From: JAUILA01 sp964563925
Lineage (GTDB): Bacteria; Bacteroidota; Bacteroidia; Cytophagales; Cyclobacteriaceae
Length of the DNA: 64,000 bases
Direction: 5' to 3'
Assembly (NCBI GenBank): GCA_964563925.1
Contig: CAZLZD010000017.1
Coordinates: 14,476 to 78,475 of the forward strand
The translations under genes were made by a program, and so were the position numbers. Under the pieces are notes generated by a model, which saw only the letters and a program-made list of their open reading frames with translations, searched no databases and was not told where the DNA came from. Position 1 is the stretch's first letter; each line of letters opens with the position of its first letter. Below, piece after piece: positions 8,108-17,906 of this stretch.

Positions 8108-10408
8108 ATGCCTAAGAATTTAGTGATTGTTGAGTCCCCTGCAAAGGCGAAAACCATTGAGGGTTACCTTGGTAAGGATTACAAGGTAACGTCGAGTTAT
8201 GGTCATATCCGTGACCTGCCCAAGGGGGACAAGGCAATAGATATTGAAAATGGATTTACACCGACTTATGAAATTACCGCCGATAAAAAGGAGGTAATTC
8301 GAGAGTTGAAGAAGCTGGTCAAGGATGCGGAAACAATTTACCTGGCCAGTGATGATGACCGGGAAGGGGAGGCGATTTCCTGGCATCTGAAGGAGGCCCT
8401 TAAACTCAAGGACGAGAATACACGGCGCATTGTCTTCCGTGAGATTACTAAAAAGGCAATCGACAACGCGATACTGAATCCGCGGGGCATCGATATTGAC
8501 CTGGTCAATGCCCAGCAGGCACGACGTGTGCTTGACCGGCTGGTGGGTTTTGAGCTTTCGCCGATCCTCTGGAAAAAGATAAAGACCGGTTTGTCGGCCG
8601 GCCGTGTCCAGTCTGTGGCGGTGCGCCTGGTGGTTGAGCGCGAGCGGGAGATTGATAAGTTCACCCCTAAATCGTCATACCGTGTTACGGCGGTATTCAT
8701 GGTGGGTAAGGGAAAGGAGTTACAGGCCGAGCTTACCAAACGATTTGATACCATCGACGAGGCGCGGGATTTTCTGAAACGTTGTGCGGGCGCGGAGTTT
8801 ACAATCAACGACCTGCAGAAGAAACCGGCAAAGAAGAGTCCGGCTGCCCCTTTCACCACCTCCACCCTCCAGCAGGAGGCGGGGAGAAAGCTAAGTTTTT
8901 CGGTCGGACAAACCATGTCGATCGCCCAGAAACTGTATGAAAGCGGTCTGATTTCCTATATGAGGACTGATTCTGTGAACCTTTCCGGCGAGGCCATCCA
9001 GGGTGCGACCCGCGAGATCACCAGGGATTTTGGTGAGAATTATGTCAAGGTGCGGAAATACAAGACCAAGTCGAGTGGTGCCCAGGAAGCACACGAGGCT
9101 ATCCGGCCGACCGATTTCAGCAAAGTGAATCCGCAGCTCGACCGGAACGGATCACGTTTGTATGAACTCATCTGGAAACGGGCCATAGCCTCCCAGATGG
9201 CGGATGCCGAAATTGAGAAGACCACCGCCACGATCGGGATTTCCACCAGCGATGAGGTGTTTACAGCCCAGGGCGAAGTGATCAAATTTGACGGCTTCCT
9301 GTCGGTTTACCTGGAGTCGACCGATGAGGAGGAGAATGAAGAGCAAAAAGGCATGCTGCCCCCGCTCACCGTCGGCGAGGAGCTGCAGGCGGAGGAGATC
9401 AAGGCACGGGAAGGGTTTACGCGCCATCCTGCACGCTATACAGAAGCCAGCCTGGTTAAGAAGCTGGAAGAAATGGGTATCGGACGTCCCTCCACCTATG
9501 CGCCGACCATTTCAACAATTCAGAAGCGTAATTATGTGCTGAAAGAAAACCGGGACGGGAAGGAACGTGAGTACAATGTGCTGACCCTCGACGGAAACAC
9601 TGTGAAGGAGGAAACTCAGACCGAGATCACCGGCACGGAGAAAAACAAGCTGTTTCCTACCAATATTGCCATGGTGGTTAACGATTTCCTGGTTGACCAT
9701 TTCCCTAATGTCACCAACTACAGCTTTACGGCCGAGGTGGAAAAGGAATTTGACGAGATCGCCCAGGGTCATATGGAATGGAACAAAATGATCGGGCAGT
9801 TTTACCAGGATTTTCACTCAAAAGTGGAGACGACCGAAAATATTGAGCGATCGGACGTGCCGAAATCAAGGGAGATCGGCACAGATCCCAAGACCGGAAA
9901 GGTGGTCGTGGCGCGTCTTGGAAGGTTTGGACCCCTGGTCCAGCTTGGTGAGGACGATGACCCGGAAAAGAAGTTCGCCGGACTGCGACATGGACAGTTT
10001 ATTGAGAACATCACCCTGGAAGAGGCGATGGAACTGTTTAAAATGCCGCGGGATCTTGGAGAATTTGAAGAGAAGCCGGTGCAAATTGGGATAGGCCGGT
10101 ACGGTCCGTATGTCAAACATGACAATAAATACGCTTCCATCCCCAAGGAGGAAGACCCGTATTCGATCGGACTCGACAGGGCCATAGAGCTGATCAGGGA
10201 GAAACGTGAAGCGGACGCCAATAAATACATTAAGACGTTTGAGGAGAATGAGAATGTGCAGGTCCTGAACGGACGGTACGGCCCCTACATTAAGGTAGGC
10301 CGTAAAAATGTAAAGATTCCCAAAGACAAAAAGCCGGAGGAACTTACGCTGGAGGAATGTCTCGAGCTTGCCGAAAAGGCCCCGGCCAAAAAAGGACGAA
10401 AAAAATAA
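8108..10408 (+). CDS. topA: DNA topoisomerase I
   Basis: A 766-aa type IA topoisomerase that relaxes negative supercoils. The Toprim domain is N-terminal (IVESPAKAKTIEGYLG; the acidic triad region YLASDDDREGEAISWHL). The active-site tyrosine is in SYMRTDSVNLS, at about residue 284. Zinc fingers, usual in the E. coli enzyme, are absent. Instead the C-terminus has glycine-rich repeats of the RYGPYVK / RYGPYIKVG type and a lysine-rich tail ending KKGRKK, as expected for Bacteroidota TopA. The sirtuin gene follows after 2 bases, so the two are probably co-transcribed. Confidence 0.97.
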   Translation: MPKNLVIVESPAKAKTIEGYLGKDYKVTSSYGHIRDLPKGDKAIDIENGFTPTYEITADKKEVIRELKKLVKDAETIYLASDDDREGEAISWHLKEALKLKDENTRRIVFREITKKAIDNAILNPRGIDIDLVNAQQARRVLDRLVGFELSPILWKKIKTGLSAGRVQSVAVRLVVEREREIDKFTPKSSYRVTAVFMVGKGKELQAELTKRFDTIDEARDFLKRCAGAEFTINDLQKKPAKKSPAAPFTTSTLQQEAGRKLSFSVGQTMSIAQKLYESGLISYMRTDSVNLSGEAIQGATREITRDFGENYVKVRKYKTKSSGAQEAHEAIRPTDFSKVNPQLDRNGSRLYELIWKRAIASQMADAEIEKTTATIGISTSDEVFTAQGEVIKFDGFLSVYLESTDEEENEEQKGMLPPLTVGEELQAEEIKAREGFTRHPARYTEASLVKKLEEMGIGRPSTYAPTISTIQKRNYVLKENRDGKEREYNVLTLDGNTVKEETQTEITGTEKNKLFPTNIAMVVNDFLVDHFPNVTNYSFTAEVEKEFDEIAQGHMEWNKMIGQFYQDFHSKVETTENIERSDVPKSREIGTDPKTGKVVVARLGRFGPLVQLGEDDDPEKKFAGLRHGQFIENITLEEAMELFKMPRDLGEFEEKPVQIGIGRYGPYVKHDNKYASIPKEEDPYSIGLDRAIELIREKREADANKYIKTFEENENVQVLNGRYGPYIKVGRKNVKIPKDKKPEELTLEECLELAEKAPAKKGRKK

Positions 10409-10410
10409 CT

Positions 10411-11127
10411 ATGGAAACTATCGTGGCACTTAGCGGGGCCGGGATCAGCGCTGAAAGTGGAATTCCCACCTTCAGGGATGCCGACGGACTCTGGGAAGGC
10501 CACGATGTTATGGAGGTGGCTTCCCCGGAAGGGTGGAGGAGAAACCCTGAACTCGTCCTGGACTTTTATAATAAGAGAAGGGCAGCAGCCCGTCACGCAC
10601 AGCCAAATCGGGGACATGAGATACTGGCCGAACTTGAATCGGATTATACGGTTCACGTAATCACCCAGAATGTGGATGACCTTCATGAACGTGCCGGAAG
10701 CACCCGGGTGCTGCACCTGCACGGTCGTCTCAGCCAGTCCCGAAGTACGAAAGACCCTTCCCTGGTGTATGATATTACCGGGGATACGCTAAACCTGGGC
10801 GAGCTTTGTGATAAGGGTTCACAGCTTCGTCCGCATATCGTATGGTTTGGAGAGATGGTGCCGGCCATGGAACAGGCGGCGGCTATTGCTGCCAAGGCTG
10901 ACTATTTTATTGTGGTGGGTACCTCCCTGCTGGTGTATCCGGCCGCCGGGCTCATTGATTTTGCGCCCTATGATATCCCTAAATTTATTGTGGATCCCAA
11001 AATGCCCGATATCAGGCAACACCCCAACTTGTTTCTGTACGAAGAACCGGCAACAACCGGCATGGAAAAAGTGCGTCGGAAACTGAAGGAGTTCTCATCA
11101 GGGTTTCGCAGCCAGGCCGGTAAGTAA
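10411..11127 (+). CDS. cobB: NAD-dependent protein deacylase (sirtuin) lacking the zinc tetrad
   Basis: A 238-aa Sir2-family enzyme that removes acyl groups from lysines using NAD+. Visible motifs are the NAD-binding LSGAGISAESGIPTFRD, the QNVDDLHERAG loop, the catalytic histidine in HLHG and the distal VVGTSLLVYPAAG. The sequence FYNKR supplies the Y-x-x-R pair that in SIRT5 and CobB favours acidic acyl groups such as succinyl. Between the catalytic His and RPHIVWFGE, where most sirtuins have four zinc-binding cysteines, there is one cysteine. I chose ATG 10411, two bases after topA; an upstream in-frame start would lie inside topA. Its end overlaps the convergent tlpA-like gene by 30 bases. 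Confidence 0.92.
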   Translation: METIVALSGAGISAESGIPTFRDADGLWEGHDVMEVASPEGWRRNPELVLDFYNKRRAAARHAQPNRGHEILAELESDYTVHVITQNVDDLHERAGSTRVLHLHGRLSQSRSTKDPSLVYDITGDTLNLGELCDKGSQLRPHIVWFGEMVPAMEQAAAIAAKADYFIVVGTSLLVYPAAGLIDFAPYDIPKFIVDPKMPDIRQHPNLFLYEEPATTGMEKVRRKLKEFSSGFRSQAGK

Positions 11128-11688
11128 ATTTCTCACATCTTCGTTGTCATAGTCTGCCATTCCGGCGTGCCTGGAGATGATTTTTCCCTCTTTGTCAATA
11201 ATAAAGGTGGTGGGCAGCACTGAAAATCCGAATTCCTGGGGAGCCTGGGTTCGAGCCCTGTACACCGGCAAGGTATACTCCTTCTTTTTCATAAAACTTA
11301 GCGTTTTATCCATTTCCTCATCCCGGGATATGATCACAAAGACGATATTCTCCGAGCCAACCTTTTTGTAAAGCGACTCAATGCCCGGCATTTCCGCCAC
11401 ACAGGGCGGGCACCAGGTGGCAAAAAAATTCAGGAAAACCACTTTACCCCGAAATTCGCTGAAGTGCACCATATTCCCCCCGGCTTCAGTAAGCTGCCAC
11501 TGGTAGGAAGTGGTTCCCAAGGACGACCCTGCGTCAGGGGAGGTATCGGGTGTGATGATCCCGGTGGCGAGAATCATCTGCTGGAAGAACGAAATCACCG
11601 GCTTGTGCCACCCTGTTACCCATAGGATCCCGATCAGGGTTAACGGCAATACCCATTCTTTCAGAAGTGCCTTCTTCTTTTTATTCAT
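11098..11688 (-). CDS. TlpA-like membrane-anchored thioredoxin
   Basis: A 196-aa thiol-disulfide oxidoreductase facing the periplasm. One N-terminal membrane segment (VLPLTLIGILWVTGW) follows a lysine-rich cytosolic start. The AhpC-TSA/thioredoxin domain has the redox motif WCPPC in FATWCPPCVAEMPGIESL, and the cis-proline strand VLPTTFIIDKEGKI. TlpA/ResA-type proteins commonly reduce apocytochrome c or copper-site cysteines, which would fit the cbb3 oxidase genes elsewhere in the window, but no gene linkage supports that. Its 3' end overlaps the sirtuin gene by 30 bases. Confidence 0.9.
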   Translation of the reverse strand: MNKKKKALLKEWVLPLTLIGILWVTGWHKPVISFFQQMILATGIITPDTSPDAGSSLGTTSYQWQLTEAGGNMVHFSEFRGKVVFLNFFATWCPPCVAEMPGIESLYKKVGSENIVFVIISRDEEMDKTLSFMKKKEYTLPVYRARTQAPQEFGFSVLPTTFIIDKEGKIISRHAGMADYDNEDVRNLLTGLAAKP

Positions 11689-11790
11689 CCCGTAAAATTA
11701 GTGATTATGACCCGGTAATGAATTATTCTCACCCCCTTATACCATAATTACACGAAGTTTCCGTTATACTTAAACTTATATTTTCGGAAT

Positions 11791-14496
11791 ATGAGATACC
11801 TTTTCACGCTCCTGCTTCTTATCTCCCTTCTCACGGTGAGCCAGCGTTTGAGAGCCTCCCATATCCGGGCCGGGGAAATCCGGATCGAACGCCCTGACTG
11901 CGAAACGCGCACCGTGCTGATCCACCTGACGGGCTATGTGGACCCTGGCTCTTCCATATTGTTCGGGGAAGGAATCCTGAGCCTTGGCGATGGCAATATC
12001 GTCGTGGTTCCAGAGCTGACCGCCGAAGAATTGCCGGGATATCCGGGCGTAGGGGTGGTCCGGTATACGGTGGAGCACACCTATCTTTCGGACGGACAAT
12101 ACAGGGTAAGCTACCAGGAACCAAACCGAAATCCCGGTACGGTAAACATGCTCAATGCCGAGGTCACCAGCTTTTACACTGAATCTGTCACAGAGGTCAG
12201 GCGCGGCGAGGTGTGCAATAACACCCCGGTCCTGAATGTGCCACCCATCGACCGGGGGTGTGCGTCCCAGTTGTTTGCCCATATTCCTGGTGCAGAAGAT
12301 CCGGACGGCGACAGCCTGGTATATTCGCTGGCCGTCCCGCTGCAGGGTCCGGATCAGGAGGTGCAAGGATTTCGCGAATTGCTGGAGTTCAGCGAACAAA
12401 GCGAGACCGGGGGGTCGCCTGTTGTGCGTATAAACCCGGAAAGTGGTTTGCTTACCTGGGACAGCCCGGGGGTGGCGGGAGAATTTGCAGTGGCCATCCG
12501 GATCCGGGAATACCGGCTGATCGAGGGTGTGGCCACACTGGTAGGCACGACAATCCGGGACATGCAGATCCTGGTGGGTGATTGCAGCAACCGGAGGCCG
12601 CGCATTTTTCCGACCCTCGATACCTGTATTGTAGCAGGGCAGACCTTTACCTTTCCCTTGCAGGTGGTGGATCCCGACGGGGATGAGTTTCAACTCGAAT
12701 TATTCGGACCGGTTGCCGGCCATCCGGGATTTTCGTTAAATCCACCAGCGGTTATTTCCCCCGGATCCCTGAACGTTTACAGTCCGCGATGGGAAACCTC
12801 CTGTGCGGATGTGCGGGCCAATCCTTATCAGATCATATTTAAAGCCTCGGAGGTATCCGGACAAAAGCTAGCTTCTTTTGCCGTATGGAATATCCGTGTG
12901 CTCGCACCAGCCCCTCAGGCACGTACGGTATCGCTGGATCCCGGGGGTGTTTTGCTGGAGTGGGATCCCTATGCCCAGTGTGATGAGACGTCGTCAATTG
13001 AGGTGTACCGGAAGGTGGGTAATTCGGGGTATGACCCGGAGAATTGCGAACGCGGCGTAAGGTCCGGATTCACGCGGATCGCTTCCCTGCCTGCAGGGGC
13101 CACGGAATACCTGGATACCCAATTGATCCCGGCGGCCAAATTCTGTTACAGGCTGGTGGCAGTGATGAACAACGGGACCGGGAGCAAGCCTTCAAACGAA
13201 ATTTGTTATGAATTTATTCCTGCCACCCGCCCGGTTATCACCCACGTATCAGTCACCCAAACCGATACCGAGCTGGGATCCACCGTGGTTTCGTGGCGGG
13301 AACCCTCAAGCCTGCAGATCAGCCAGCGTCCGTGGAGGTATGTGCTGGAAAGGCAGGAAAATAATACATTCATTCCTGTAGATACACTTTTCAGGGCCAC
13401 CTATACCGCTGACAGCCTGGCGCTGAGTGACTCAGGACTTAATACGCTTGAAAATCCGTATATCTATCGCATACGGCTGGATATTCCCGGAGCCGGTGAG
13501 CCGGTAAGATATTCTGAAAATGCATCGTCAGTCTGGCTTGAGACCCGGTTGACCGGTTCGGAAATCAGCCTGGACTGGTCGGCCGAAGTGCCCTGGTCCA
13601 ACCTGATTGCCGGACTTGATCATCGGGTTTACCGGGGAGACCCGGAGGATGAGGCCTTGCTGGTCAGGGTAAATCCCCTGACCTCCGGGTTTACCTACCT
13701 GGATAACCTGGATATTGACCCGGAACAATTGTACTGTTACCGTGTCGCAACCTATGGAAGTTATGGCAACGACGTGATTCCCGGACCGTTTGTAAGTTAT
13801 TCCCAGGTAAGCTGCACTGTGGAAGACGATGGCATACCACCGGCCCCGGTAACCATTATCTCGCAACCGGCATCCTGCAGCGAGCTTTTTGCTGATGGTA
13901 GCGGACCGTCGGGAAACCTTATTCAATGGGAAACCACCGATAAATATGTTCGGCTCTATGAGGTTTATTATAAAGAATCCCTGACCGGTGAATACGTATT
14001 GCTGGCAAAGACCACCGACACCGCGTTTGAGCATAACCGGGAGAATACCGGACTGCCGGCATCGGTAAAAGGATGCTACCGGATCAGGGCAGTGGACTAT
14101 TTCGGGAACCGGGGTGAGCTTAGCCAGGAATATTGTGTGGACCATTGCGTGCAGTTTGTTTTACCCAACGTGTTTACGCCAAATAACGATGGTTGTAATG
14201 ACAGGTTACGGGTTATCAGCAGGGACAATATCAACCCGGGATGTAATACCGAATTATACCCACTGCTGAATTCAAGGTATGTGGAGGAGTTTGATATCCG
14301 AATCTATAACCGCTGGGGGCAGCTGGTTTATTCGGCGAATAATGAGGATACCGACACATTTGCCTGGGACGGACTCGATCATGCCAACAGGGAAGTGCCC
14401 GGAGGCGTGTACTTTTTCCAGGCTGAAGTGAGGTTTGACCAGCTTGATCCATCGGGCATTGAGGCGGTTACCGGCTGGGTGCATATTCTTCGCTGA
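11791..14496 (+). CDS. Large secreted protein with type IX secretion type-B C-terminal domain
   Basis: A 901-aa protein with an N-terminal signal peptide (MRYLFTLLLLISLLTVS). The C-terminal 110 residues are the gliding-motility-associated/type-B sorting domain: LPNVFTPNNDGCND, then FDIRIYNRWGQLVY, FAWDGLDH and VPGGVYFFQAEV. The middle is a series of beta-sandwich segments, including PDGDSL and DPDGDEF cadherin-like or PKD-like blocks and fibronectin-III-like pieces with repeated Tyr/Trp and CYR (FCYRLVAV, YCYRVATY, GCYRIRAV). Such proteins leave the cell by the T9SS and remain surface-bound or are released. No catalytic domain was recognised, so an adhesin or matrix role is inferred. A 305-codon ORF on the opposite strand is judged a shadow. 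Confidence 0.9.
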   Translation: MRYLFTLLLLISLLTVSQRLRASHIRAGEIRIERPDCETRTVLIHLTGYVDPGSSILFGEGILSLGDGNIVVVPELTAEELPGYPGVGVVRYTVEHTYLSDGQYRVSYQEPNRNPGTVNMLNAEVTSFYTESVTEVRRGEVCNNTPVLNVPPIDRGCASQLFAHIPGAEDPDGDSLVYSLAVPLQGPDQEVQGFRELLEFSEQSETGGSPVVRINPESGLLTWDSPGVAGEFAVAIRIREYRLIEGVATLVGTTIRDMQILVGDCSNRRPRIFPTLDTCIVAGQTFTFPLQVVDPDGDEFQLELFGPVAGHPGFSLNPPAVISPGSLNVYSPRWETSCADVRANPYQIIFKASEVSGQKLASFAVWNIRVLAPAPQARTVSLDPGGVLLEWDPYAQCDETSSIEVYRKVGNSGYDPENCERGVRSGFTRIASLPAGATEYLDTQLIPAAKFCYRLVAVMNNGTGSKPSNEICYEFIPATRPVITHVSVTQTDTELGSTVVSWREPSSLQISQRPWRYVLERQENNTFIPVDTLFRATYTADSLALSDSGLNTLENPYIYRIRLDIPGAGEPVRYSENASSVWLETRLTGSEISLDWSAEVPWSNLIAGLDHRVYRGDPEDEALLVRVNPLTSGFTYLDNLDIDPEQLYCYRVATYGSYGNDVIPGPFVSYSQVSCTVEDDGIPPAPVTIISQPASCSELFADGSGPSGNLIQWETTDKYVRLYEVYYKESLTGEYVLLAKTTDTAFEHNRENTGLPASVKGCYRIRAVDYFGNRGELSQEYCVDHCVQFVLPNVFTPNNDGCNDRLRVISRDNINPGCNTELYPLLNSRYVEEFDIRIYNRWGQLVYSANNEDTDTFAWDGLDHANREVPGGVYFFQAEVRFDQLDPSGIEAVTGWVHILR

Positions 14497-14621
14497 AGTA
14501 ATCTTCTTCGGGATTAGTTTTTAGAAACAGGGACGGGTAAGCGGTTGCTTCCTTCACTGACCGGTATATGGATTTTTCTTATTTGTGGTTAAATTTCACA
14601 ATGACTCTAACACCCTTTCCA

Positions 14622-17600
14622 ATGAAATACTTCATACCACTATTTGGGGCCCTGTTTCTATATACAGCCAGCCTTGCACAGATCAGCGCCCGCCTGATGC
14701 GCTATCCCGATGTTTCAAGTACCCATATTACCTTCGTGTACGGAGATGATATATGGATTGTCGCTAAATCAGGGGGAGTTGCCTCGCGGCTCAGTTCACC
14801 TGCCGGGGAGGAAATGCTCCCGAAATTCTCACCAGACGGTTCTAAAATTGCCTATTCGGCCAATTATGACGGCAATATGGATGTCTATGTCATTGATGCC
14901 ATGGGAGGTGTGCCTGCCAGGCTTACCTATCACGGTATGGCCGACCGGACCCTCGGATGGCATCCTGATGGCAGCCGGGTCCTGTTTGCCAGTTCCCGTG
15001 AGAGCGGCCGTCAGCGTTACAGCCAGTTTTATACCATCCCGTCTTCCGGCGGCATGCCTGACAAGCTTCCGGTACCCTACGGGGAATTCGCCAGCTTCTC
15101 ACCTGATGGAAATAAGATTGCCTTTACCGACCGTTCACGTGTACAAAGGACCTGGAAGCGCTACCGGGGAGGTACGGCACCGGATATCCACGTGTTTGAC
15201 CTGGCTTCCGGAGAAACTGAAAACATTACCACCAATGATGCCAATGACGAACTCCCGATGTGGAGCGGACAGACCATTTATTTTCTGTCAGACCAGGGCC
15301 CGGAACAGCGGGCCAATATCTGGAAGCATGACCTGAACACAGGGACCTCTTCCCAGCTGACCCGCTTTACTGATTTTGACATTCATTTTCCTTCAGCCGG
15401 GCCGGAGGAAATTGTATTCCAGGCCGGAGATCAGCTGTATCTGTTGAATCTGCAAACCGAGGAATATTCTCCGGTAAACATCCAGGTCATCTACGACCAG
15501 GCGGCCCTGATGCCTGAAATGCGACAGGTCGCATCCATGATCCAGGACGCCACCCTCTCGCCGGATGGCAAGCGTGTGGTGGTGCAGGCGCGTGGCGAAT
15601 TATTCTCCCTGCCTGCCAGTGAAGGGTATGTGGCCAATATTTCCCAGACTTCCGGGGCAGCCGAACGCTCACCTGCATGGTCACCGGACGGCAAGACACT
15701 TGCCTGCTGGAGCGATCGGCAGGGAGAATACCAGCTGACGCTGTACGATATGGCCGGGACCAGCCCACCCCGGGTGGCAGGGAATTTCGCAGAAGGATTC
15801 CGGTATAACATATACTGGTCGCCCGACAGCCGGAAGATTGCGTTTATCAATCAGGCGATGGAAATTCAGATCATGGACGTTGGGTCCGGGCAGGTTACGA
15901 CCGTTGACAAGGCTAAATACATGTTTCACGGCGGACTCGCCGGATTTTCCTTTTCCTGGTCACCCGACAGCCGATGGGTCGCCTATTCACGGGAAATGAC
16001 CCGGGTGGCGCAGGCATTGTTTGCGTACGACACGGAGAATGAAGAGCTGCACCAGCTGACCTCCGGGTATTATAACGACATGAACCCGGCCTTCAGCCGG
16101 GATGGTAAATACCTGTATTATCAGACCTTCAGGAGTTACCGGCCGGTCTATTCAGATCTTGACAATACGTTTGTATACCCGAATGCATCCATGATCGCGG
16201 TGGCTACCCTGACCGAGTCAGGAAAATCACCGCTGGAGGTTAAAAACGATGTGGTTTCCCTGAAGGATGACCAACAGGAAGAAGAGAAAAAGCCCGAAGA
16301 GAAAAAGTCGAAAAAAGGGAAGGAAAGTGACGAAAAGAAAGAGGAGAATGCGGTCACCCCGGTATCCATCGATGTTTCCGGATTTGAAAACCGGGTGGAG
16401 CTGCTCGGGGTGGATCCCGGAAATTACCGGAATTTCTCAGCCGCAGAGAATAAACTGATTTTTGTCCAGGGCCCGAATTCCGGGTCTCCGAATGGGTCCT
16501 CTGCTGCACTTAAATACTATGATTTCGGGGAGCGGGAGGTAAAGACGATCATGGAAGGAGTGGGAGGATATGTGCTGTCTGCCGACGGTAAAAGCCTTCT
16601 TATTATGAAGAACGGGGCGCTGGCAGTCATTCCGGTCAAGGAAGGGGCGACCATGGACAAAAAGGTGCCCATTCAGGATATGACCATGATGGTGAATCCG
16701 AAGGAAGAATGGAAACAGCTGTTTGCCGATACGTGGCGGCTGGAACGTGATTACTTCTACGATCCGAATATGCACGGGGTGGACTGGGATGCCATGAAGG
16801 AACGTTACGGAGCCCTGGTCGAACAGGCAAACTCGCGTACCGATGTCAATTTTATTATCGGCGAGCTCATTGGTGAGCTGAATGCCTCCCATACCTATCG
16901 CGGAGGAGGTGATCTGGAAAACACAAAAAGGATGAACGTCGGGTACCTTGGTGCTGATTTTAGCGCCGAAAACGGGCGCTACAGAATTGCCAGCATTGTA
17001 AATGGAGCCGACTGGGACGTGGAGGCCCGCTCACCGCTCATGAAGCCAGGGGTGCAGGTAAGTGAAGGCGATTATCTGCTGGCAGTGAATGGCCGGCAGG
17101 TGGATACGAGCCGTCCGGTGCATGCCTGGTTCCAGGGATTGGCTGAGACACCGGTGGAACTCACCGTAGGAAGTTCACCTTCCATGGACAATGCACGTAC
17201 CGTTGTGGTGGAGCCACTTGGTTCGGAGACACGCCTGAGGCACCTGGCATGGATTGAAAATAACCGAAAGAGGGTGGAGGAAGCCACCGACGGCAGGGTC
17301 GGATATGTATATGTGCGGAGTACCGGGCTGGACGGACAGAATGAACTTATTCGCCAGTACTATGCCCAACTGAATAAGGAAGCCATGATCATTGATGAGC
17401 GCTTTAACAGCGGGGGTCAGATCCCGGACCGGTTTATTGAGATGCTGAACCGCAAGCCACTTGCATTCTGGGCAGTGCGTGACGGGGAGGACTGGGCCTG
17501 GCCTCCGGTAGCCAATTTTGGTCCGAAGGTCATGCTCATCAACGGGTTCAGCGGTTCCGGCGGAGATGCATTTCCGGATTATTTCAGGAAAGCCGGACTT

Positions 17601-17906
17601 GGACCTCTGGTAGGAACCCGGACCTGGGGCGGTTTAATTGGAATTTCCGGAGCCCCTGCGCTTATTGACAATGGTTCAGTAACCGTACCGACCTTCCGGA
17701 TGTATGACCCGGACGGGACCTGGTTCAAGGAAGGCCATGGGGTGGATCCGGACGTGGAGGTACAGGAAGATTTTGACAAGCTGGCAGAAGGTGTGGATGT
17801 ACAGCTTGAAGCCGGCATTGACCAGGTAATGCAATTACTGAACAGCCGGAACGCATTTAAGAAACCGGCAAGACCTGAATACGAAGATAGAACGACAAAT
17901 GAATAA
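14622..17906 (+). CDS. Tricorn-like S41 protease, first copy
   Basis: A 1094-aa secreted protease. Start 14622 gives a clean signal peptide (MKYFIPLFGALFLYTASLAQ); an upstream ATG at 14568 would bury it. The N-terminal two thirds are beta-propeller repeats with FSPDGSKIA, WHPDGSRV and WSPDSRKIAF blocks. An acidic/lysine-rich linker (EEEKKPEEKKSKKGKE) follows, then the tricorn core: NASHTY with the Ser-His pair, a PDZ domain (GVQVSEGDYLLAVNG), the nucleophile region GFSGSGGDAFP, and EGHGVDPD with the presumed catalytic glutamate. Tricorn relatives cleave oligopeptides; bacterial copies are exported. It overlaps the second copy by 8 bases. Confidence 0.92.
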   Translation: MKYFIPLFGALFLYTASLAQISARLMRYPDVSSTHITFVYGDDIWIVAKSGGVASRLSSPAGEEMLPKFSPDGSKIAYSANYDGNMDVYVIDAMGGVPARLTYHGMADRTLGWHPDGSRVLFASSRESGRQRYSQFYTIPSSGGMPDKLPVPYGEFASFSPDGNKIAFTDRSRVQRTWKRYRGGTAPDIHVFDLASGETENITTNDANDELPMWSGQTIYFLSDQGPEQRANIWKHDLNTGTSSQLTRFTDFDIHFPSAGPEEIVFQAGDQLYLLNLQTEEYSPVNIQVIYDQAALMPEMRQVASMIQDATLSPDGKRVVVQARGELFSLPASEGYVANISQTSGAAERSPAWSPDGKTLACWSDRQGEYQLTLYDMAGTSPPRVAGNFAEGFRYNIYWSPDSRKIAFINQAMEIQIMDVGSGQVTTVDKAKYMFHGGLAGFSFSWSPDSRWVAYSREMTRVAQALFAYDTENEELHQLTSGYYNDMNPAFSRDGKYLYYQTFRSYRPVYSDLDNTFVYPNASMIAVATLTESGKSPLEVKNDVVSLKDDQQEEEKKPEEKKSKKGKESDEKKEENAVTPVSIDVSGFENRVELLGVDPGNYRNFSAAENKLIFVQGPNSGSPNGSSAALKYYDFGEREVKTIMEGVGGYVLSADGKSLLIMKNGALAVIPVKEGATMDKKVPIQDMTMMVNPKEEWKQLFADTWRLERDYFYDPNMHGVDWDAMKERYGALVEQANSRTDVNFIIGELIGELNASHTYRGGGDLENTKRMNVGYLGADFSAENGRYRIASIVNGADWDVEARSPLMKPGVQVSEGDYLLAVNGRQVDTSRPVHAWFQGLAETPVELTVGSSPSMDNARTVVVEPLGSETRLRHLAWIENNRKRVEEATDGRVGYVYVRSTGLDGQNELIRQYYAQLNKEAMIIDERFNSGGQIPDRFIEMLNRKPLAFWAVRDGEDWAWPPVANFGPKVMLINGFSGSGGDAFPDYFRKAGLGPLVGTRTWGGLIGISGAPALIDNGSVTVPTFRMYDPDGTWFKEGHGVDPDVEVQEDFDKLAEGVDVQLEAGIDQVMQLLNSRNAFKKPARPEYEDRTTNE

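Noticed and set aside
11776..12693. Long minus-strand ORF (305 codons) opposite the type IX cargo gene
   Set aside because: The translation is rich in His, Arg and Pro with no domain or signal, as expected from the antisense frame of a GC-rich gene; the plus-strand gene has clear domains.
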